Shown here: in pieces, positions 1-12,300 of the stretch
How the letters are laid out: every line of letters starts with the position of its first letter
Numbering within the stretch: position 1 is the first letter of the stretch
Assembly: GCF_016545825.1 (NCBI RefSeq)
Contig: NC_052617.1
Location: 8,948,600 to 9,012,599, forward strand
Length of the DNA stretch: 64,000 nt
Direction of reading: 5' to 3'
Source of the DNA: Eucalyptus grandis
Taxonomy: Eukaryota > Streptophyta > Magnoliopsida > Myrtales > Myrtaceae
Notes under the pieces: model-generated
What the model was told of the DNA's origin: nothing
The model's database searches: none
The model's input: the letters and a program-made list of their open reading frames with translations, nothing else
Program-made: the position numbers and the translations under genes

Positions 1-928
1 CTGAAAATGACATGAATTGATCCGAAAGTTTTTTTTTTTTTTTTTTAAATTGATCCGAAAGTTTAACATACATAAATATAACATTTTTCAATGGTACAAC
101 TTAATATGATCACATGATTGTAATATTCTATTATGATTCATGAATGTAAATTGTCCATCCTAATTTTTTTCCATCCTTACCAAGAAGAAAATTTGACACA
201 AAATACTAGCATAAAGTATTTTTATGTCGCATGGAAAGAAATAATAACATAAGTAAGCATCATTACTGATAAAGCCTAATATGCATCCATACAAAGACTT
301 GTTTGAAATATCTCTGCTCAAGAGATTAAAAAGATTTTATTCAAACATATCTTGATCAGTATTTAAAGTCTTATTTGGAATGTAAAAGTGTCAAAATTGT
401 CTTATATTCACACTAACAAATGATACGGGTTTTCATATTGTTATAAAAATGATGTGAATCAGATTTGAACTTTTAAAAATACAAGATTAGGAATGTAATT
501 TTTGCATAAAGTTCGTACATGTAAAACCCACGTGGTAATAGTTGGTATTGAATCAATAATTTTCCGATGAGTTCAAATGAAATTTTGATGAATTCATTTA
601 AAAAAATGCATTCAGAGAATGTTACAAGAACTAGAATTTCATTCAAGCAAAAGTACGAGGAAAAAAAAAGTGAATTCTTTCCCGCAAATGAAAAATGCTG
701 CTTTTCCCATTATGAAGTTCGCACTCTTTTTTTTTTCTACCTAATGGGGACAGAAGAGGAGAAAATATTAGAGGAGCAAAATGTACAGTGCCCTTCGGAC
801 CAAATCTATTTTGCAGAGTCCAACGTTAACTGTTCTTCTCCTTCTAGTCCAACTCGCAGCAAAATCAAACCAAGCAGCTGCTCAGGGAAAGAGAAGAGAG
901 AGATTAGAGACAGGTTTTTTCTTGCAAA
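1..928. other. AT-rich intergenic region and HISN4 5' flank
   Basis: No gene is seen. The stretch is AT-rich with homopolymer runs. A perfect palindromic G-box (CCACGTGG, 528-535) lies about 400 bp upstream of the HISN4 start codon and could bind bZIP/bHLH factors; its use is inferred. Open frames reaching into exon 1 (567 onward) are uninterrupted low-information sequence and do not resemble a protein. Confidence 0.5.
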
Positions 929-3900
929 ATGGAGGCGGCGCCGTTCGGCTCGGCATTCACATCTAGATCGCTCTCCCCACCCTCTTCATCGTCTTCCACC
1001 TCGCAATCCCTCCTTTGCTTCCATTTCAACAAGGCCCGCCTCAAGCTCAAATCGCCCAGAACCTTCGCCGTTCGCGCCGCCGCCGCTCGGGGAGGAGATT
1101 CTGGTAGCGCACAACCCATCTCTCTCTATCTCTCTGTCTGTGACTATATGGTTCTTTGTGTTTTATGCTTGCGTTGGTGTTGTTGCAGTGGTGACTCTGC
1201 TTGATTATGGTGCCGGCAACGTCCGTAGCGTCCGGAATGCTATTCGCCACCTCGGCTTCGACATTAAAGATGTAATCTTTCTCGTCTTCTCTGTTTTAGT
1301 CTTTTCAATTGATGGAGACTGGGAACTTGCGATTTTTCAAGTAAAGCGCCCGACCCGCCATCGCTTGACGTAATGTGCCGCAATTAAAGTGAAACGGGCC
1401 GTGATGGGTGGCCAAAGATTTAATCTTTCTCGTTCTCTTCAACCTTTTTTTCCTGTGTAATGTCGGGCTGCATTGTTAGGATTCTAGTTTTGCTTCTAAT
1501 TTGAGGATTACTCCACTGCTAAATCTTGGCTTTCGTATTGATATAATCAGTATTCAGAGACTTTCTTATCCTTTGTACATGTATAGGTGCAAACTCCTGA
1601 AGATATTTTGGGTGCAAATCGCCTCATCTTCCCGGGCGTGGGGCATTTGCTTCTGCCATGGATGTGTTGAATAAGAAAGGGTATGCACCTATTTTCACCT
1701 TATCTCCTAATTTTTACACATTGAAGGTTTGAAGGACCACCATTCTTTTTTCATATTTTGGAGGTGTAGTCCAGGGAGCTTGTGTTCTCTGTAAGAGCAT
1801 ATAAATATTAAAATGCACCATTGCCACTACTGTGATCTTGAGTTTAATCTTTAAAATTGATAAAAATGGTTCGCAAAATGTCATTTGTATGTTGCAATAG
1901 ACATAGTAAACTTTGGAAGTTGAAAGACCACTAGCAACATTATCTTGAACTGTGGGCCATTTCATGTATTCTTTCTGGAGTTCTCTGTCTTGATTATTGC
2001 GCAAGAGTCTTCCCAAATTCTATGCTATATGACATAAAATCATGTGACTCAGGTGTTAAGACCAGATAACTTTTTAACATTTGAGAACTTCAATTCCAGG
2101 ATGGCTGAAGCTCTCTGCACTTATATTATGGAAGATCGCCCCTTCCTAGGCATATGTCTTGGACTGCAACTACTCTTTGAGTCAAGTGAGGAGAATGGCC
2201 CAGGTCAGAAGATAGTGCTTTTGTTATTTCTGCAACTAACTTGATTGATTTTGGACTTTAAGATTGAGAGCAGCATGGCCAACACTAGAATACAGTGTCA
2301 TCCTTGAGTTGCATTGCATAAACCATGATAACTAAGAGCATACCAGCTCATAGTTCAAGAAGAGGGTAAATGGTGAGGATGAAAATCGAACAGCTCTGGC
2401 AAATGTCTCAGAGAAATGAATTGAGTATAGATATGATTATATAACTAAATCTGAAATTTCCTAATTCTAATTTGCATATTATTTTTATGGCATCATCAAT
2501 GATTTAATCTGTCAATACCCATCTTGATGATGGCTACTTTTACGACAGTCCGTGGTCTTGGAATAATCCCTGGAGTGGTTGGTCGCTTTGATGCATCCAG
2601 TGGTTTGAGAGTGCCTCACATTGGCTGGAATGCCTTGAAAGTTAGAGAAGGCTCTGAAATTTTGGATGATATTGGAAATCACCATGTCTATTTTGTTCAC
2701 TCCTACCGTGCCCTACCAGTATGCTCCTCTTTATTATCTGATTTTTTAAGGTTTAATGTGTCAGATTGTCTTACTTATTTCCTTTTCTCCATCTTCTTTT
2801 TTATGGTTTTGGTGGGTAGACAAACGACAACATGGATTGGGTTTCCTCTACCTGCAATTATGGCGACAATTTCATAGCCTCTGTAGGGAAGGGAAATGTG
2901 CATGCAGTACAATTTCACCCAGAAAAAAGTGGAGGTAAATTGTCATTGGTCTTGAGTTGCTTCACTTCAACTCTATTTTATATTGTCTGTATTTACTATG
3001 AGGGAATGTTCTATGTTGCAATCTTTCTCCTAGGAATGTGCAGGAAACTCAATATAAAGATCTTTATCTTTGGTTTATATTCTTGGACTAATTGATGTGC
3101 ATGGACAGAACTAAATGGCTAATTTGTGAAATTCTCTTACTAAGCTATATAAATGACTTATCATTCCAGTACTAACTACATCCATCATGGTAGCTGTATC
3201 AGGAAATAGAAATTTTCCTTAATTTTTCTTATCAAACCTGCATTGACAATTTTAGTTTCCCTGATGCAAGAATATGATATGGTAAGGCAATCTCATGTGG
3301 ACTTACCTATTACTTTGATATTGAATATTCAGATGTGGGTCTGACGGTATTGAGAAGATTCTTGTCGCCAAAGTCACATGTAACAGAGGTATATTTGTGC
3401 CTATGAAATTTGCTCATCTAATGTGTTGAGCTTATCTATCCAACTATCTAACAACTGAATAATTATGTGAAGACAGAAGCCTACAGAAGGGAATGCCTCA
3501 AAGCTTGCTAAAAAGGGTAACATTTTTGACTTGAAAATTTCTGAATTGCTTTTCTTTTCCCTCTTTGAAAACGACCCATGAACTATTCAACTTGCTGTCA
3601 CCTGAGTTTGTTGCAAATTGTGTGGGTGTTGAGCATTGTATCGCTTTTTGATTGATTCTCTAATCTGGGATTGAGACTTTTTAGTGATGACTTTTTTCAG
3701 GTAATTGCTTGTCTTGATGTGAGGGCAAACGACAAGGGAGATCTTGTTGTTACCAAAGGCGACCAATATGATGTGAGAGAGCGCACAGAAGAGAATGAGG
3801 TGTGAAACTAATCAGCTCTCCTTTCTGTTGGTTGAAATACATATCACTAAACATGAGGGGGTAAATTCTTGATTGAAAGATTTTGAGGAGAGATAATAAT

Positions 3901-6900
3901 TAAAAGAAAATAAGAACTAAGATGTATTTAGAAGCCCAGTTCACCAAAGAAAGAGTAGTATTATCTATATTTCTGTGCCTATGTTAAAAGTTACATTACT
4001 CCTTCAAATGGGGATATGAACTGCAAGGCAATTTGATGTCCTATATAATAGCCTGGGATTTTAGCAGAAAGTCTCACTTTGCTGAATTATATGTTCATGG
4101 TACTTTTGACGGAATTCTATGTGGCAGAAAGATCACAGTTAGCTACTTATAGGCATTCATATTAAATTTTCTTACAGGTGAGGAACCTCGGTAAGCCTGT
4201 GGACCTAGCTGGGCAGTATTATAAGGATGGAGCAGATGAAGTATGATTTCTGAACTGAAGATGCATTTTGATGCTTATAGTGCATTGGTTGACTAGTAAT
4301 TCCATTTGAATATTGGTGGCAGGTCAGTTTTCTGAATATTACTGGTTTCCGCGACTTCCCCCTGGGTGACTTACCGATGCTGCAGGTTCAATTCTTTATG
4401 ATATGACTCTTGGTTGCAGTATTCATATGGAATGCATGGCAGATTTCTTGTTTTCCCCTCTGATATTGTCATTTTCTTCTTTGTTTTCACAATGGACTTT
4501 AGGTATTGAGATACACATCAGAAAATGTTTTTGTACCACTAACTGTTGGAGGTGGAATTAGAGATTTCACGGACGCAAATGGCAGGTAGGCATTTACTTG
4601 GAGGTGTTCCAAGAGTAATATACACTTTTTAAGTGTGTATTGATAACTTTGCATGAATTCCATATCTTCTGTATTTTGGGCCCCTGATCCGGGCATGTTT
4701 CAGTTTTACTGCAGTTACGGAAAATATGACAGTTATATGACATTTCGATAACTTTTCAGGTACTATTCCAGTCTAGAAGTGGCTTCAGAATATTTTAGAT
4801 CTGGGGCGGATAAGGTTTCTATAGGCAGTGATGCGGTTTATGCTGCTGAAGAATATCTAAGAACCGGAGTATGTGACATTTTCTAAGTTCTTTTACCATT
4901 AGCATTCTTGGTGGATACATAAGCATGTTTCCTCCTCTGCTGATACTTTGTGGACCACCTTTCTTAGGTGAAGAGTGGAAAGAGCAGCTTAGAACAGATA
5001 TCTAGAGTCTATGGGAATCAGGTAATTTCTTTGCTTAATTACACACATAGTTATCTGTATTCTCAAAACAGTTTTGTATTTGGCCTTGGTTTGTGTACAA
5101 ATGCTTGGGATCACTACCATGAATTCCAGGAGATTGTGTTTGTGGTCATAAATTTGTGATTAATACTTGACAGATAGGCACCCAGTATTGTAACTCAATG
5201 GTGCAGCATGATGATCTCAATATGTATGACTCATGAAATTGGAAAGCCTCATGTTGATGGCATTTTTTGAGTGCACTGGAAAGTCATTTTATAGGGCAAC
5301 CAATGTTGAACTGATTTTACATTTTTGCCTTTGAGCTCATGTTGGGTTTTATTTTACAATTGATCAGTTAACTCCTACCAGCTATTTTTTATTTATTGGT
5401 TAGTTACTGAAGCAGCAGATTGTCATCAAATTACCAACATCTGTTAAAAGACATGCTTAAGAATCTTCTTCTACTTAAAATGTTTCAATACGATCAAATA
5501 GGATGGTCTGATGGTGGATTCTATTGTTGTCTACCACTAAGAGCCTGCCATGTCCCTTGTTCTTGCTAAGGGAGAAAAAAATTTGGCGATTGACAGTTTA
5601 TCAAGCATTAAAGCATTTGAGCATGGACACATGTATTTGAAGTAATTTTATATCTTATTCTTTTTGCCAGGCAGTGGTAGTGAGCATAGATCCTCGTAGG
5701 ATGTACATCAAGAGTCCCGAAGATGTGGAGTTCAGATCTACAAGGGTAACAAATCCAGGTATACACAACCTTTGTAATGCACCTTGTCTATTGCTGACTT
5801 TTGAATAGGCAAGTCATTTGGTTGCACGAAACCCCGTCCACTCTATAAGATATTTTGCCTGATAGTTAATTAGGATATCTTTCTCTGTCCTGGAGTAGCC
5901 TGGAATCACCCAATAATGGAATTGTGTCTTCATCAACTCTTTCAAGGTTGGCCGAGATTGGATAAACTTTTTATTCCCCTATGCAGTAAAGAAACATTTT
6001 GTGTCAATTGGTTCTCTTTCTGTGCATGTGGCTACCATAGGGCTGCATTTAAAGGAGTGGGAATGTTCATGCTCTTATTATGTTTGTTGTTACCTCTATA
6101 TGAATTTCTTGGTACTTCAATGTTGTCTTAGGTCCAAATGGAGAAGAATATGCTTGGTACCAGTGCACGGTAAGCTTTGTTTTTGCTACTTTATTGTCAC
6201 TTGTTAATATTTAGCTATCTAGTTTGAATCACATTTTTGTGTTTACTTTTGTCATCATATACCAAACTAGAATCATTGGCTTTGAAGATTTAGTGGGAAA
6301 ATGTTTGCAATTTCAAAATATGCACATTAATGTAAGATGTGATGACCAAAGCAGCAATGGCAAGAAAGTGATCAAAAACAGATGCTATGAAATATGGGCA
6401 AAGCTTGGAACAGATGTAAATTTGAAATTCTTTGATATTTGTGAACATCTTAAATAAGTTAAAACTGGCAAGAAAGTGATCGAAAACAGATGCTACGAAA
6501 TATGGGTGAGCTTGGAACAGATGTAAATTTGAATTTATTTTGATATTTGTGAACATCTTAAATAAGTTAAAGGCAAGTATCCTGCAAAGGGTTAGCAATC
6601 CTTCGAGTGATGTCTAAAGATGTTTGCTTACTGTTATTCTCTAGATAATTAAATTCTCATTTGCATTATGTGGTAAAAAAATGGCTGCTCATAGGATCAA
6701 TTGAGCGAGTTTTCATTGTTTTCCTGAAGGTCAATGGAGGACGAGAAGGTCGGCCAATTGGAGCTTACGAGCTTGCAAAGGCTGTTGAAGATTTGGGTGC
6801 TGGAGAGATATTGCTTAACTGCATTGACTGTGATGGTGGAAATCTGTGCTCTATTCCATATGTTATTTAGATCCTTTCAGAAGCTGGACTAATAAGCAGT

Positions 6901-7378
6901 ATGAGGCGTTTCCTTGGTTATCGGTCTTATTCGCGCATTTGTACTTTAAGTCCTTTGTTAGTTTCTCTTGCAACGTTGGTTATTGTGTTGTGCTCATGAT
7001 GCAAATGCCTGATCTGCATCCTTCTCAGGTCAAGGAAAAGGATTCGATGTCGATTTAGTGAAGCTGATTTCTGATGCCGTGAGCATCCCAGTGATAGCAA
7101 GTAGCGGTGCGGGCTGTGTGGAGCACTTTACGGAGGTATTTGAGAAGACCAATGCATCCGCTGCGCTTGCTGCAGGGATATTCCACCGGAAGGAGGTAAC
7201 CTCGTGAAAAATGTTCCCGTTTGTATCCAGATTGAGATGATAGCCTAGAATTTCATGTATATCTCACTTTGATCGTCAGTTTTTCGTGTCTTCACGCTGT
7301 CCGATGTTGTGGTTGCAGGTGCCGATTCAGGCTGTGAAGGAGCACTTGCTAAAGGAAGGCATAGAAGTAAGAATCTAG
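929..7378 (+). CDS. HISN4: Imidazole glycerol phosphate synthase hisHF, chloroplastic (19 exons)
   Basis: Bifunctional glutamine amidotransferase/cyclase of histidine synthesis. It converts PRFAR plus glutamine-derived ammonia to IGP and AICAR in plastids. Exons: 929-1103, 1189-1271, 1587-1680, 2100-2203, 2549-2718, 2820-2934, 3333-3388, 3477-3516, 3701-3799, 4178-4240, 4323-4385, 4503-4585, 4760-4868, 4968-5021, 5671-5758, 6132-6169, 6730-6835, 7029-7195, 7319-7378. All junctions are GT-AG. The product is about 588 aa; the Arabidopsis enzyme is close to 590. Residues 1 to about 55 are Ser/Arg-rich, transit-peptide-like. The HisH half shows LLDYGAGNV, the nucleophile Cys in [10 protein letters not shown], and His/Glu in VQFHPEKSG. 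The HisF half shows the catalytic Asp residues in ACLDVR and VSIDPRR and ends in EVRI. Exon 3 lacks one G (run 1640-1643, where PGVGAF is expected) and exon 8 has one extra A (3510-3514). The two cancel in length but break the frame between them. Everything else is intact, so an assembly error is likelier than a pseudogene. Confidence 0.93.
6359..6571. repeat. Two-copy tandem duplication in HISN4 intron 16
   Basis: Two direct copies with a 108-bp period (6359-6466 and 6467-6571) differ at a few positions. Both begin GGCAAGAAAGTGATC and end near TTAAATAAGTTAAA. They lie inside the 560-bp intron between exons 16 and 17 and touch no splice site. Confidence 0.9.
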
Positions 7379-8360
7379 AGGAAGAATTCGCCAATCAGTC
7401 GCAGGCAGGCGGCGAGATTTTTGCTCGGGCGGAATCATAGTTGGAGAAAAACCCATTTAGATTATCACTTATCAGTCTTATGTTACATCATTTCCTTTGG
7501 ATTCTGGCTTGATGTTCAACAGATAAAACGTTGTTAGATGAATGGCTGATTGACTGAACTCTTGAATCATATGCAGCAAAATGGTTATTTTTCTCGTCGC
7601 CTTTTGCTTAGCTTATGGCATGAACACTTAAAAACCACTTAAAACTCACTATTACCATTTATGTGATTAATCATCGACCACCGTTGTAATTAGTAGATTC
7701 TAATTAGGTTGTACATAATCAAATAAATTGGGGCATTTATATATAGCAACTACTAAGTTTGTACAAGTTTTTTTTTTTTTTTATTGCTTTTGATATTAAT
7801 CAATACAATATCTAAAATAAACAGAGCACCAATTTCGTCGGCTAGACCATCTTAGTTCGTTTGATCAACTAAACGAACCAGATGGAATTTGTAACCAGCA
7901 GATAAAAATGGGCATGGTACAAGTCAAAATAATAATCTTTTATTGGGGACATCGTTTATGCTCGGGGGCCAATGACAATATTTTTAGCTGAAACTTAGGC
8001 ACGTATTAGTTATAAATAATGCTATTATTTTTCGGGTAAGTTACAGCTCCGCTAACTAACCAATGAAAAAATAAAATTCTCTAAAAAAATCAGCTCAGAG
8101 TTTCGTAAAGAAAGCTGGCTGACAACGAGAGATTCCTCTCGGTTTGGAAGCGATTTAAGCCACTCAAACCCCAACATAGTTTCAGTCTTTAGTGCTTGTA
8201 TGTTATGTGGAATTAAACGACTATTTCCATCGAAATTCATTTTCATTTTTTACAACGATAAAGCCAATCTTAAGTAGGTAAACTTGAAGCCACATAATAT
8301 CTCAGTAATGGATCGGATTATACAAATTTCTTTCTCTTGTACCTTTGATGTGTGATTATT
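7379..8360. other. Intergenic region downstream of HISN4
   Basis: This holds the HISN4 3' UTR region and AT-rich spacer. No coding similarity or RNA gene is seen. Confidence 0.6.
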
Positions 8361-8364
8361 GAGA

Positions 8365-8995
8365 AAAGTCTCAGTAAAAATCTTAAATCTATTGCATTTG
8401 TATTAATTTAGTTCTAAATATTTTAATATAGTGACAATTCAATCATAAACATTTTAACTTAATATCAATTTAGTCATTCGGCTAATTTTGACCCAGATAT
8501 CACTTACGTGACGTCAGTTGATTAACATTGACAATTTTTAATATTATTTTAATAATTTTTGAATTATTTTTTCTTGTTTCTTTTCTTTTTCTCTTTTTTT
8601 TTTTCTTTCTCTTTCCTTTTTTTTTCCCCTTCCTCTTCCTCCAATTGATCGCCGACTGGGCAAGTGCCAATGGGGGACCTAGGCTCACCATAGTTGAGTG
8701 AGACAGGCCAAAGGTTGGCAAAGTCCCTCACCTCTAGCTAGTTGCCGACGTCCCCCAACCGGAGGAGGAAGGAAAAATAAAAAGAAAGAAAAATAAAAGA
8801 AAAAATTCAAAGAATCTGAAAATATTATTGAAATTTATTTATGCCAACGTTGACCATGCTACGTTACCCGATTGGCTTCCACACAACAATATCCTATTAA
8901 ATTTAGCCGGAATGACTAAACCGACATTAGGTAAAAGGTCTATGATTAAATTAACACCAATTAAAAGGTTTAAAATTAGAACTTTTCTGACATTT
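8365..8995. mobile_element. Inverted-repeat MITE-like element with mirrored pyrimidine/purine core
   Basis: The left arm (about 8370-8570) is the approximate reverse complement of the right arm (about 8815-8990). For example TTTAGTCATTCGGCTAA near 8470 pairs with the reverse complement of TTAGCCGGAATGACTAAA near 8905. The core has a long T/C-rich tract (8566-8640) and a matching A/G-rich tract (8762-8808). No protein is encoded. The superfamily is not determined and no clean target-site duplication was found. Confidence 0.6.
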
Positions 8996-9049
8996 TTTCC
9001 TATAATTATCCATATATTATTGCAATTATGATGTCAAAATATCACGAGG

Positions 9050-9245
9050 GGTATCCCGGATTCCTTCGAGAATCTACTCGACATTCACAATCATCCAATA
9101 AATCATGACCAATGTAAATTCAAACTCTGCTCATGTAGGCGGCCCAAAGGTATTGGCTTAGAGAGAACAAAGGGATTGAACTCATGACGCCACGACACAT
9201 GCCAGGGTAGCGTGGTTTATCCAGCTACACTAGCCTCCTGGATTT
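9050..9245. repeat. Left-flank repeat of the GRP duplication unit, truncated copy A
   Basis: Phrases such as ATTGAACTCATGACGCCACG and ACACATG, followed by a stretch close to a GA microsatellite, match the region left of GRP-B (about 30180-30530), GRP-D (about 43430-43780) and the orphan copy (about 15790-16110). It marks the left edge of duplication unit A. Confidence 0.5.
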
Positions 9246-9337
9246 TGAGGTTATACTATGCTTTCCTAAAATAAAATAAAAACACTATATATACACATGC
9301 ACACGACCGAGTCCACCAACAAGATTTTATGCATGTT

Positions 9338-9340
<3 letters not shown>

Positions 9341-9377
<37 letters not shown>
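9341..9377. repeat. (GA)n microsatellite left of GRP-A
   Basis: An uninterrupted AG dinucleotide run. Equivalent (GA)n runs sit 3' of GRP-B (30575-30624) and GRP-D (43791-43820), so the microsatellite is part of the duplicated unit. Confidence 0.95.
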
Positions 9378-9380
<3 letters not shown>

Positions 9381-9571
9381 CTACGAGGCGCATGTCTTGT
9401 CCATTAATTTGCTGTAAAAAGCTTATTGGGACAGAAATTAAACTTAAGGTCAATGAGAGACCTAGGCACACTTCTCCCTGGCCAGACTTGCCTTAACATT
9501 TTAAGCACTAATAAAGGAAAACATAGAGTAATAATTTGGAAAGATGCATCTTTCTACTTGGTTCTCAATCT

Positions 9572-10347
9572 TCAAGGGGATCCACCACCATACCCTCCAC
9601 CGGCACCAGCTCCTCCACCAAACCCTCCGCCAGCACCAGCTCCTCCACCAAGGCCGCCGCCGCCGCCTCCTCCAAACCCTCCACCACCGCCTCCTCCAGC
9701 TCCACCACCTATCCCACCGCCAGCACCAGCCCCACCACCTATCCCACCACCAGCACCAGCCCCACCACCGGCTCCCCCACCAGCACCACCACCTACTCCT
9801 CCGCCGCCGCCGCCTCCAAAACCTCCTCCAGCCCCTCCGCCTACACCGCCACCTTTTCCAACCCCCCACCAGCACCAGCTCCTCCACCAAAGCCAGCTCC
9901 CCCGCCTTTACCACCGCCGCCGCCGCCACCCAATCCTCCTCCACCCCCTCCGCCTAGACCACCGCCTTTTCCAATTCCCCCACCAGCACCAGCTCCTCCA
10001 CCATAGCCAGCTCCCCCGCCAGCGCCAGCACCACCACCACCACCCAATCCTCCTCCACCCCCTCCACCTAGACCGCCGCCTTTTCCAAGTCCCCCACCAG
10101 CGCCAGCTCCGCCACCAGCACCGCCGCCAGCACCAGCACCACCACCCAATCCTCCTCCACCACCGCCTCCCAAGCCACCACCCCCTCCACCACCTAGGCC
10201 GCCGCCGCCATAGCCAGGACCGTGGGAGAAGGTTTTCTCCTCCTCGAAGGACCCCTTTTCACCCAAAAGCACCCTAGAGTAGCCAGAGGCGCAAACTAGA
10301 GCACCAAGAAGCACAAGGAGAAGCAACTTGGAAGTGATCATCTTCAA
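9572..10347 (-). CDS. Glycine-rich secreted protein GRP-A, frameshifted
   Basis: A single-exon glycine-rich, cell-wall-structural-type protein. The start at 10347 (MKMITSKLLLL) is followed by a hydrophobic signal peptide of about 20 residues, a short conserved charged segment (RVLLGEKGSFEEEKTF) and a long GGX repeat domain rich in GGGAGAGGG and GGGLGGGG. As read, the frame stops at 9841 (168 aa, ending LEKVAV). In the adjacent frame the Gly repeat continues to a stop at 9572-9574 with a YGGGSP end, like the ends of the paralogues. The break is one missing base in the C-run near 9858-9864: equivalent repeats at about 9975 and 10087 have one base more. The intact product would be about 258 aa. 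Apoplastic structural function is inferred from the family. Confidence 0.75.
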
Positions 10348-10421
10348 TGTGAAGCTGTTTAATCAAATTCTTTGAGAGATCTTGATTTGTTGGGTGAGAA
10401 GTGGAGGGACGAGAGACGGGA

Positions 10422-10431
10422 GTTATATAGA
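10422..10431 (-). promoter_or_regulatory. TATA box of GRP-A
   Basis: On the minus strand TATATAA lies about 80 bp upstream of the GRP-A start codon. The same element is at the same spacing in GRP-B (31422-31431) and GRP-C (39811-39820). Confidence 0.7.
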
Positions 10432-10894
10432 AGTGAGCACGAGTCTATAGCTTGAGGAGGGGTCTTAAATTTGGCTCATCTCCTCAACTGAAAACGTGTT
10501 GATGCACTTAAATGCACTCTCCAACCATGTAACTTTGAAAAAGAACAGAAAAGGCCTTCCCGTTTCGTGCATGTCCCTACTAGCTTCTGACATGGAAGAC
10601 TAAACCTCTGTCTGCATGGACTTTTGCTTCGACGTTGCGCGGATCCGAGCTGTGTTCATCATCTCAGGATATTCATATCTGTCTCTCAGTCCCGCCCTCC
10701 CTCTATTTTAAGGAAGTGGGAAAAAGAAAATTATGAAATCATGACATAATTTTAGACGGTGCCTAATTCTCGATCATCAATGCTGGCGTAGAAGAAATAT
10801 ACTATTAAGTTTTTCCATCCCCAAGAGCAAAACATGTGACCCCTAGATTTGGCGCAGTTAGTTAGAGTATTGGAAGATTTACAATTTAAGGACT

Positions 10895-11310
10895 TGAAAT
10901 CACCTATTTGAATCTCACTAATCTTGTGTAAACTACTCTAAGGGAGAAATCACCTGTTAAAGGTCCAATCAATACCTTAATTTGATTACACTTTTTGAAA
11001 ATTTTAAGATTCAATTACACTTTTGTAATAAGTTTTAGGATTTGGTTGTAATTTTTGAAAGTTTTAGGACTCGATTGTAATTTCCTAACAAGATTCGGGA
11101 CTTAAAATCTCCTATTTGAATCTCACTAATCTTGTGTAAACTACTCTAAGGGAGAAATTACTTGTTAAAGGTCCAATCAAATCATTAATTTAATTACACT
11201 TTTTGAAAATTTTAAGATTCAATTGCACTTTTGTAATAAGTTTTAGGATTTGGTTGTAATTTTTGAAAGTTTTGAGACTTGATTGTAATTTCCTAACAAG
11301 ATTCAGGACT
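10895..11310. repeat. 208-bp tandem duplication upstream of GRP-A
   Basis: CTATTTGAATCTCACTAATC occurs at 10904 and 11112, giving a 208-bp period over two copies, with the partial motif continuing further right. It is AT-rich, non-coding and found only in the A unit. Confidence 0.85.
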
Positions 11311-11439
11311 TAATTATATTTTTTAAAAGTTCTATAACTCAATTATACTTATAAATTTTAGGACTTTCACTACATTTATAAAGAAAGTGTAAATCATATA
11401 TAATGCCACCGGTTTAGTATTTCTGTTGACCGAGTAGTT

Positions 11440-11850
11440 GCATTTCCTGCAGATTCACGTCTTAAATTCAATCATTAATCCGGGAGAAATAAATGAGATG
11501 CTACTATCTGCAGACCCAACATGTGACCGTCGACCTCAATTGTTATAGCTCCACCGATTGCAATTTTCTTTTCTTTTTTTCTTTTTAAGTAATAAAGATT
11601 GCTTTGTAAGTCAGAGAAATGGGGCCTATGATAATCTCTTTCTTCAATAGGGAACATTAATATAATTTAACGAGTGATAAAGACGGAATGCTGTAGTGTA
11701 CCCCCCTCCCCTTGCTACAGGGCAAGGAAATATAAGATTATATTATTTTATTCGTGTATAACTACAGACTTACAATGCAGATGAGTAGCATAGTATGTCT
11801 TATCCAAATAATACGAAAAAAAGAAGAGATAAAATTGGTATAGTGAACTT
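11440..11850. repeat. Conserved ~400-bp block of the GRP duplication unit, copy A
   Basis: It shares CCTGCAGATTCACGTCT, TTTGCAGACCC-like and CTCCACNGATTGCAATTTTC segments in the same order with 33080-33490 (B), 41450-41860 (C) and 46950-47360 (D). Short frames in it are not conserved across copies. In D it lies 3' of the real Rab3GAP gene. Confidence 0.7.
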
Positions 11851-12171
11851 CAGGACCCCTTGGCTTACAGGTACAAGTTGCCTCAAAAAATAAATAATTT
11901 GAAAAATATTTTTTTAAATAATCACTGATTTTGAATGTATTTTTATTTCAATGATTTTTGTATGTTTAAAAAATAAATAATTTGAAAAATATTCTTTTTA
12001 AAAATAATCACTTACAAAAGTTATTTAATAGAATTTTTTTTCATTACCAACAAAATCTATGTTTATATTGATTTTGGAAAAATATTCTTAAAACCAATGA
12101 TTTTCGGAGAAACAAACACGTCTTGTATGCATAGCTATGTCCATTTTGGCATACAGTAATTTCTCTCAAGA

Positions 12172-12300
12172 GTTTTTTTTTTTTTTTTTTTTTGGGTATT
12201 AATTATTCGAGAGTTCGAACCCAAGAGTGGGTTTCATGTTTGATGCCAGCAATGATCCGGCAGCCCTAACAGGGAACTTCATAATGCTAAATTTCAGACA
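12172..12300. other. Poly(T) tract followed by tRNA B-box-like sequence
   Basis: A run of more than 20 T is followed by a segment containing GAGTTCGAACCC, which resembles a pol III B box. On the minus strand this would be a B-box-like sequence followed by a poly(A) tail, as in a truncated SINE. No full tRNA fold was found, so this is tentative. Confidence 0.25.

Noticed and set aside
1714..2016. Minus-strand 100-aa frame in HISN4 intron 3
   Set aside because: Intronic, antisense and without similarity.
9501..9944. Minus-strand Trp/Arg-rich frame in GRP-A
   Set aside because: It starts with no signal peptide and is the shifted reading of the glycine repeat, not a separate gene.
9426..10277. 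Long proline-rich open frame (PPPAPAPPP, extensin-like) on the plus strand
   Set aside because: It is the antisense of the GRP-A glycine codons (GGN read backwards gives Pro). It has no signal peptide and no conserved start. The same shadows occur opposite GRP-B, GRP-C and GRP-D.
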